Part shown: piece by piece, positions 5,861 to 10,282 of the stretch | Position numbering within the stretch: the stretch's first letter is position 1 | Layout of the letters: every line of letters begins with the position of its first letter | NCBI GenBank assembly: GCA_002358875.1 | Contig: DEPS01000188.1 | Coordinates: 37,717 to 47,998 of the forward strand | Direction of reading: 5' to 3' | Origin: Lachnospiraceae bacterium UBA3386 | GTDB taxonomy: Bacteria; Bacillota; Clostridia; Lachnospirales; Lachnospiraceae | Length of the DNA stretch: 10,282 nucleotides | Notes under the pieces: model-generated | What the model was told of the DNA's origin: nothing | The model's input: the letters and a program-made list of their open reading frames with translations, nothing else | Databases searched by the model: none | Made by a program: the position numbers and the translations under genes

Positions 5861-6760
5861 TCAAAGTCCGGTATGCTCTGCGATGTACTTCCTTGCCTTG
5901 AGGGCATACTCGAAGGGATTTGCGAGTGCGGGATCCTGCTCGGCCTCGACGACGACCCATCCTTCATAATCCGCATCCTGGATGATCTTGAAGAGGGGCT
6001 CGAAGTCGACATCGCCGTCGCCGGGAACAGTAAATGTACCCTTGCGGACACCTTCGAGGAAGCTCCACTTGTTGGCGCGGGCTTCTGCCACGACGCTGCG
6101 GCGAAGATCCTTGAGGTGGATGTGGCGGGTCCTGCCGATGTACTTGCCGAGGACCTTGACGGGGTCGATATCGGCATAGCTGCAGTGGCCGCTGTCAAAC
6201 AGAAGATATACATAGTTGGGATCAACCATATCCATGAAGCGGTCGATCTCCTCCTCAGTCTGGACGACGGTGCCCATGTGATGATGGAAGGTGAGGGTCA
6301 TATCCATATCCTTAGCAACTCTTCCGAGTTTGCTCAGGCCCTTTGTCAGGGTCTCCCACTCGTCATCGTTCATGACATACTTACCCTCGAGGATGGGCTG
6401 AGCCTTGCCCTGGATGCTGTAGCTCTGCTCGGAAGCGCCGATCACGCGTGCGCCGACATAGTGCAGGAAATCGCACTGTTTGACAAACGCCTTCTCGACT
6501 TCCTCGTAGGGCTGAGTCAGCAGGAAGGAAGAGAACCACTGGTTGCAGATGACCATATCACGGAGGTCGAGAGCCTTTTTCAGCTCGAACTTGTCGGTCG
6601 GATAGTGACTGCCGACTTCGCTTCCCTTAAAGCCCGCGAGCGCCATCTCGCTGATGGTCTGCTGGAAGGTATTCTCCTTGCCCAGCTCAGGCATATCATC
6701 GTTTGTCCAGCCGATGGGGGCAATACCGAGTTTTACTTTTTCTTTATTGAGAATAGCCAT
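5861..6760 (-). CDS. iolE: Myo-inosose-2 dehydratase
   Basis: This 299-residue protein is recognised as IolE from the signature LGIAPIGWTNDDMPELG (11-27) and the following S-E-M-A-L-A-G-F-x-G-S-E-V-G. ATG 6760 has AAAGGAG at good spacing. The enzyme removes water from 2-keto-myo-inositol (scyllo-inosose), giving 3D-(3,5/4)-trihydroxycyclohexane-1,2-dione, the second step of inositol breakdown, and normally needs a divalent metal. The fold is a xylose-isomerase-like TIM barrel. Likely active-site residues are H159-H161 (HHHMGT), D189 and H192 (FDSGHC), H213, H215 and K217 (HIHLKD), and E272/E274 near the C-terminus. It lies 93 bases downstream of iolB and just before the iron alcohol dehydrogenase gene. 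Its product is the substrate of the IolD encoded upstream in the same operon. An AT-rich promoter candidate precedes it. Family assignment is very secure. Confidence 0.96.
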   Translation of the reverse strand: MAILNKEKVKLGIAPIGWTNDDMPELGKENTFQQTISEMALAGFKGSEVGSHYPTDKFELKKALDLRDMVICNQWFSSFLLTQPYEEVEKAFVKQCDFLHYVGARVIGASEQSYSIQGKAQPILEGKYVMNDDEWETLTKGLSKLGRVAKDMDMTLTFHHHMGTVVQTEEEIDRFMDMVDPNYVYLLFDSGHCSYADIDPVKVLGKYIGRTRHIHLKDLRRSVVAEARANKWSFLEGVRKGTFTVPGDGDVDFEPLFKIIQDADYEGWVVVEAEQDPALANPFEYALKARKYIAEHTGL

Positions 6761-6779
6761 GATTTCTCCTTTAATCCTT

Positions 6780-6809
6780 ATATTATTTAAATTAAATCTT
6801 AATATTCAA
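6780..6809 (-). promoter_or_regulatory. Possible internal promoter before iolE
   Basis: On the minus strand TTGAAT (6809-6804) and TAATAT (6785-6780) are 18 bases apart in a very AT-rich patch. Transcription would start about 13 bases before the iolE start codon, leaving just enough leader for the ribosome site. The AT-rich composition makes chance matches likely. Confidence 0.3.
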
Positions 6810-6853
6810 ACGATTCGGCTTCTGCCGTCTTCCGTTCAGAACCTGTTATTGAC

Positions 6854-7663
6854 TTACCAGGGCTTGTTGTTGATCTTTGCCTCGTGCAGCCAGACGTACG
6901 CATCGTCTTCGCAGCGGTCGGTCTGCAGCCAGGGATTGCCGGGCAGATGGCGGATCATCCAGCAGGTGTACATCAGGTAGCCCGGTGCCGCAGACTGGGG
7001 ATGAAGCCTGCCGCCGGGAATGGCGGAAAAGCTGTTGTCCACGCTCTTGAAGACATCGTCGCCGACAAAGCTGGCGCCAAAGCCTTCCGGACGGTCAAAT
7101 TTGAAATAGTAAAGCTCCGGCTGCGGATGCCTGTGAGGCAGATAGCCCGACCAGTTGCCGCGGTCATTCATGACTTCGCCCAGGACCATATTGGACTCGG
7201 GGCAGATGTCATGGTCAAAGATGGTGTTGACCTGGCGGTTCGCCGTGTCGCCAAACTTGCCCTTTGCGCCGGAATATGCCCACGGCGCATCCTCGGGCGC
7301 GTACAGACGTGATGCAAAGATCTTTTCATTGTGTGTGCACTGCACAAGGATCTCGGAATCCTTCACGGCTTTGACAGCTGCCTTGACGCCGCCTGCCACA
7401 TGCAGAGCCCAGGGGCCTTCCGTGAAGACGTTCTTCCTGGCCGCGGTCTTTTCGCCGTCCGGCCAGCAGAAGGTGACCTCTCCGGAGAGCAGCAGGATCG
7501 CGATCTCCTCGCCTTCCCTGCAGAACTCCCTCTCTGAGCCGGCCGCCATGCGGTACACACGGACATCCATCAGCATGTCGCGGTAGGCATTTTCATAGGT
7601 CGAGAGGATCTCCTCGCCATTTTCATCAAACGTCGGATAACCAAAAAGTTTCTTTTCTTCCAT
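6854..7663 (-). CDS. iolB: 5-deoxy-glucuronate isomerase
   Basis: This 269-residue bicupin is recognised as IolB. The C-terminal cupin carries the metal-binding set H177 and H179 (PHRHPQPE), E183 and H221 (GGRLHP), followed by the family's A-A-P-G-Y segment (225-229). The start ATG 7663 has AAAAGGA upstream. IolB isomerises 5-deoxy-D-glucuronate, the ring-opening product of IolD, to 2-deoxy-5-keto-D-gluconate, which IolC then phosphorylates. The loop between H179 and E183 is short (P-Q-P), where I recall many IolB proteins having a longer insertion. The protein is cytoplasmic, with no signal peptide. It lies 130 bases downstream of iolD and 93 bases upstream of iolE. Being between iolD and iolE confirms the pathway role. 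Confidence 0.93.
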   Translation of the reverse strand: MEEKKLFGYPTFDENGEEILSTYENAYRDMLMDVRVYRMAAGSEREFCREGEEIAILLLSGEVTFCWPDGEKTAARKNVFTEGPWALHVAGGVKAAVKAVKDSEILVQCTHNEKIFASRLYAPEDAPWAYSGAKGKFGDTANRQVNTIFDHDICPESNMVLGEVMNDRGNWSGYLPHRHPQPELYYFKFDRPEGFGASFVGDDVFKSVDNSFSAIPGGRLHPQSAAPGYLMYTCWMIRHLPGNPWLQTDRCEDDAYVWLHEAKINNKPW

Positions 7664-7727
7664 TTTTTATCCTTTTCTATAATCCGTTTTGAATAAGCCT
7701 TATCTCTGTAATTGAGATTTGGAGAAG

Positions 7728-7751
7728 GTGACAGGAGAATCCTCCTGCCAC
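7728..7751 (-). other. Hairpin in the iolD-iolB spacer
   Basis: CAGGAG (7732-7737) and CTCCTG (7742-7747) form a stem with the tetraloop AATC. After one A-C mismatch the stem continues for three pairs (GTG 7728-7730 with CAC 7749-7751). In the minus-strand transcript it lies 42 bases past the iolD stop codon, with no U-run following. An mRNA-stabilising or processing element is more likely than a terminator. Confidence 0.35.
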
Positions 7752-7793
7752 TTACCTCCTGACTCTTATCTGCTGCTCTTAACGCTTAACTCA

Positions 7794-9725
7794 TCAATAT
7801 TTCCTGGCCTCGGCCCTGCGGTCAAGGACTTCCTGGGCCGCCTCACGGACGCTTGCGCTCTCGGAGACCATGGCCATACCGACATTCCACCATGCGCCGT
7901 AGCCGTCAGTCATTGTCTTCGGAACCACCTTGAGATCGAACAGGCAGGCAACAGTCTGTTTCCTGGAATCGATGATGGCATCGCGGAGCTCCTCGACGCT
8001 GGTGCAGCGATAGGTCTTCATGCCGTAAGCTTCGCCGATCTTGGTGTAGTCGGTCTTGATGAGGTCGCCGCAGGGCTTTTTGCCGTCGGTGTAACGGAAC
8101 TCGGTTGCAAGAGAACCGATGCCGTGGGTCATTTCCAGGTTGTTGATGCAGCCGAAACCGCAGTTGTCGAAGACCAGAATATTGGTCTTGCGGCGCTCCT
8201 GCATGATGGTCCCCAGCTCACTGTTGAGCATCTGGAAGCCGGAATCGCCGATTACAGTGTACTCTTCGTTGTCGGGCTCAGCCATCTTGACACCGAGAGA
8301 AGCGCCGACTTCATATCCCATGCAGGAATAGCCGTATTCAACGTGGTAGCCGCCGCGCTTGTCGGTCTTCCACACGCGCTGCAGGCAGCTGGGAAGGGAG
8401 CCGCCGGCTGTGATGACCGTATCATTGGGGCCCATGCATGCGCGCAGTGTCGCGAGCGCCGCGGTCTGGGTAAGGGAAGTGCCATACATACGTACGAATT
8501 CCGGAACGGTCCTGGGATCTCTGGGCTTGATGATGGGCTCGAAGTCCTCACCCGTGCAGACGATACCGCCCAGACGCTCGAGCTCGGCATCCCACTCGGC
8601 CTTGGCATCCGCGATCTCGGTGGTGTATGCGCTCTTGTAGCCCTTTGCGCGGAGGATCTGTGCCAGAGCCTCGACAGTGACCTTGGCGTCGCCGACAGCC
8701 TTTACGGCATCATATTTGTAAGCATGGTAGCGGTTGTTGTTGATGGAGACAAAGCGGACGCCCTCGCCCTGGAAGAGCCACTTGGAGCTGGTGGTGAAAT
8801 CGCTCATCCTGGTTCCGATCGCGATGACGCAGTCCGCGTCCTTGGCCAGCTTGTTGGAGGCGGAGGTTCCGGTCACGCCGATGCCGCCCAGGCAGTAGGG
8901 ATGGCTGGACTTGCAGGCGCTCTTTCCTCCCTGTGTCTCGCCGAAGGGGATGCCGAATTCTTCGCAGAATTTCTCGACCACTTCGCCAGCCAGGGAATAG
9001 CGGACGCCGCCGCCGACGATGATAAGAGGCTTTTTGGAAGCCATGATCTCGGCTGCCACATCCTCCAGCTCCTCCTGTACAGCGACAGGGCGGGTGATGC
9101 GGTGGACGCGCTTTTTGAAGAAGCTTTCGGGATAGTCGTAGAACTCACCCTCGACATCCTGAGGAAGGCCGATGGAAACCGCGCCGGTCTCGGCGGGATC
9201 CGTGAGAACACGCATGGCGTTGATCATAGCGCTCATCAGCTGCTCGGGCCTCTGGATGCGGTCCCAGTACTTGACGACAGGCCTGAAAGCGTCGTTGGTC
9301 GTGGTGGCGAGGCTGTTGGACTGCTCCAGCTGCTGCAGCACGGGATCGGGCTGCCTGGAAGCAAATGTATCCGCCGGGAATACCAGGAGCGGAATGTTGT
9401 TTACGGTCGCAGTCGCGCAGGCAACCACCATGTTGGCGGAGCCGGGGCCGACGGAAGCGGCGCAGGGGATGATCTTCTTGCGGTCACTCTGCTTGGCATA
9501 AGCGATCGCGGCATGGCACATGCCCTGCTCGTTGCGGCCCTGCATCACGCGGATGCTGCCGGGATTGGTATCGAGCGCTTCACCAAGACCTACGGCGATT
9601 CCGTGTCCGAAAATCGTGAAGAAGGCGTCAACAAACTTGTTCTCTTCGCCGTCCATGGCGACATACTGGTTATCAAGAAACTTCACAATGGCCTGTGCCG
9701 TTGTCAGTCTGAGTGTCTTTTCCAT
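7794..9725 (-). CDS. iolD: 3D-(3,5/4)-trihydroxycyclohexane-1,2-dione hydrolase
   Basis: This 643-residue thiamine-diphosphate enzyme is recognised as IolD by length, by the N-terminal MQGRNEQGMCHAAIAYAK (61-78) with the catalytic Glu E66, and by the C-terminal cofactor segment G-D-S-G-F-Q-M (493-499) leading to FDNCGFGCINNLEM (519-532). The start ATG 9725 has AAGGAAGG upstream. Domain order is the pyrimidine-binding domain (about 1-190), the central domain (about 210-370) and the pyrophosphate-binding domain (about 410-600). The enzyme hydrolyses the C-C bond of the cyclic dione made by IolE, opening the inositol ring to 5-deoxy-D-glucuronate for IolB. The thiamine motif reads GDS, where IolD proteins I know usually read GDG. 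GDS occurs in other active enzymes of this superfamily, so activity is still expected. A hairpin with a T-run lies between this gene and the transaldolase-like gene upstream. Confidence 0.96.
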   Translation of the reverse strand: MEKTLRLTTAQAIVKFLDNQYVAMDGEENKFVDAFFTIFGHGIAVGLGEALDTNPGSIRVMQGRNEQGMCHAAIAYAKQSDRKKIIPCAASVGPGSANMVVACATATVNNIPLLVFPADTFASRQPDPVLQQLEQSNSLATTTNDAFRPVVKYWDRIQRPEQLMSAMINAMRVLTDPAETGAVSIGLPQDVEGEFYDYPESFFKKRVHRITRPVAVQEELEDVAAEIMASKKPLIIVGGGVRYSLAGEVVEKFCEEFGIPFGETQGGKSACKSSHPYCLGGIGVTGTSASNKLAKDADCVIAIGTRMSDFTTSSKWLFQGEGVRFVSINNNRYHAYKYDAVKAVGDAKVTVEALAQILRAKGYKSAYTTEIADAKAEWDAELERLGGIVCTGEDFEPIIKPRDPRTVPEFVRMYGTSLTQTAALATLRACMGPNDTVITAGGSLPSCLQRVWKTDKRGGYHVEYGYSCMGYEVGASLGVKMAEPDNEEYTVIGDSGFQMLNSELGTIMQERRKTNILVFDNCGFGCINNLEMTHGIGSLATEFRYTDGKKPCGDLIKTDYTKIGEAYGMKTYRCTSVEELRDAIIDSRKQTVACLFDLKVVPKTMTDGYGAWWNVGMAMVSESASVREAAQEVLDRRAEARKY

Positions 9726-9751
9726 AAGAATACCTTCCTTGAGATTAAAAG

Positions 9752-9792
9752 AAAAAACAAATGCCTGCCGCCGCTTCCGCGTGCGGCAGGCA
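9752..9792 (-). terminator. Intrinsic terminator or attenuator between the transaldolase gene and iolD
   Basis: TGCCTGCCGC (9762-9771) and GCGGCAGGCA (9783-9792) form a perfect 10-bp GC-rich stem with an 11-base loop. In the minus-strand transcript the stem is followed by TTTGTTTTTTCTTTT. It lies 32 bases past the stop codon of the transaldolase-like gene and 36 bases before the iolD start codon. No clear promoter fits in the gap, so iolD expression probably depends on read-through. On the plus strand no T-run follows, so it works in one direction only. Confidence 0.85.
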
Positions 9793-9823
9793 AATCGGGG
9801 TTCCTGTCAGGCTCCGGTTAATA

Positions 9824-10282
9824 TTACACGATCATATAGCTGCGGATCAGCTGAACAAGGCTGTCATATCCGCCCAGGAACTGGGTCATTGTCGCCTTGA
9901 AGGCGCCGTAGTGCTGGAACTCTTCGGGCTTGAGGCCGAAAGGCTCATAGGCCTGAATGAACTCGGGCATGGTCTTGAGGAGATTCAGGTACTTCTCGTC
10001 GACGGGCTTGTCGATGTTGTTCTCAAGCTCTACCCAGTCAGCGTTCGCGAATTTCCTCTGCCAGTCGGAGGTGATGGTCATGACGATGTCGCCGCCGAGG
10101 AAGTCGAACCAGTGATGGAAATTCCTGTAAGCCGCAGTGAGGAGTTTGGTGCGGAAGCCTTTTTCCTTGTAGTACTTATAAGCGTTCTTCATAACCGCGA
10201 CACCAGCGAGGTCAAGTGCCTCAGGCGGGATGCAGTTGTCGCTGGCCTTGTTGACTTTCTTGAGATAGTCGTCAGTGCGGCC
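9824..10282 (-). CDS. Transaldolase family protein, C-terminal part only (5' end beyond window)
   Basis: The frame is open to the right edge with no stop codon; 152 C-terminal residues are visible, starting G-R-T-D-D-Y-L-K-K. The ATG at 10192 is an internal methionine: the 30 codons upstream of it stay in frame and fit the family. Comparison with E. coli transaldolase supports the call. Its V-G-R after the barrel core, the helix Y-K-Y-Y-K-E-K-G-F, then A-A-Y-R-N-F (matching A-S-F-R-N-I) and G-G-D-I-V-M-T-I (matching G-C-D-R-L-T-I) lie in the right order. The tail beyond that is longer than in some relatives. The catalytic Lys lies off the window. Transaldolases and fructose-6-phosphate aldolases form or break C-C bonds through a Schiff base. 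As first visible gene of the inositol operon it may act on a pathway sugar phosphate, or may take the place of the usual IolJ aldolase. That role is speculation. Confidence 0.8.
   Translation of the reverse strand, partial: GRTDDYLKKVNKASDNCIPPEALDLAGVAVMKNAYKYYKEKGFRTKLLTAAYRNFHHWFDFLGGDIVMTITSDWQRKFANADWVELENNIDKPVDEKYLNLLKTMPEFIQAYEPFGLKPEEFQHYGAFKATMTQFLGGYDSLVQLIRSYMIV

Noticed and set aside
5836..6225. An N-terminal extension of 130 residues on the alcohol dehydrogenase frame
   Set aside because: It overlaps iolE in another frame, is low in complexity, and the ATG at 5835 has an excellent ribosome site and the normal protein start.
6816..6827. CGGC-TTCT-GCCG as a terminator between iolB and iolE
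   Set aside because: The stem is only four base pairs and has no U-run after it in the minus-strand transcript.
7776..7795. CTTAACGCTTAAC as a catabolite-response (cre) site
   Set aside because: Several conserved positions of the cre consensus do not match and it overlaps the end of iolD rather than a promoter.
7719..9821. A 700-residue open frame on the plus strand opposite iolD
   Set aside because: It is antisense to a clear IolD and has no recognisable domain; such long frames arise from the GC-rich third codon positions of the real gene.
10190..10192. ATG at 10192 as the start of a small 122-residue gene
   Set aside because: The frame continues open to the window edge and the upstream residues match the transaldolase family, so the Met is internal.

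Overview
The window looks like part of a chromosome from an anaerobic, gut- or rumen-type member of the Bacillota, probably Lachnospiraceae-like. Evidence for this is the strong AAAGGAG-type ribosome binding sites before almost every gene, AT-rich intergenic DNA next to moderately GC-rich coding DNA, an old-yellow-enzyme-type flavin reductase with a predicted 4Fe-4S cluster, and a fermentative-type iron alcohol dehydrogenase. The taxonomic call is inference. I see no rRNA, tRNA, CRISPR array, insertion sequence or phage gene.

Left half (1-4527) is a probable cyclic-polyol or hydroaromatic-acid locus. On the minus strand lie a sugar-phosphate-isomerase-like TIM-barrel enzyme (1367-2212) and, downstream of it, a flavin-dependent oxidoreductase cut by the left edge (1-1190). 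Divergent from them, on the plus strand, are a LysR-type regulator (2586-3488) and a YdiB-like quinate/shikimate dehydrogenase (3649-4527). A 373-bp AT-rich control region separates the two directions. The dehydrogenase has its own promoter candidate followed by a long inverted repeat.

A bidirectional intrinsic terminator (about 4577-4615) closes the plus-strand dehydrogenase gene and the minus-strand operon that converges on it.

Right half (4681-10282) is a minus-strand myo-inositol catabolism operon, in transcription order: a transaldolase-family gene (cut by the right edge), iolD (ring-opening hydrolase), iolB (deoxyglucuronate isomerase), iolE (inosose dehydratase), and an iron-containing alcohol dehydrogenase. 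An intrinsic-terminator-like hairpin lies between the transaldolase gene and iolD. The inositol dehydrogenase (iolG), kinase (iolC), aldolase (iolJ) and iolA are not in the window and may lie beyond the right edge.

Together the genes suggest a catabolic island for six-membered carbocyclic polyols. Inositol is handled by IolE, IolD and IolB. A quinate- or shikimate-like compound may be handled by the LysR-controlled YdiB-like dehydrogenase, the TIM-barrel enzyme and the flavin reductase. The second pathway is a hypothesis; the inositol assignments are firm at family level.
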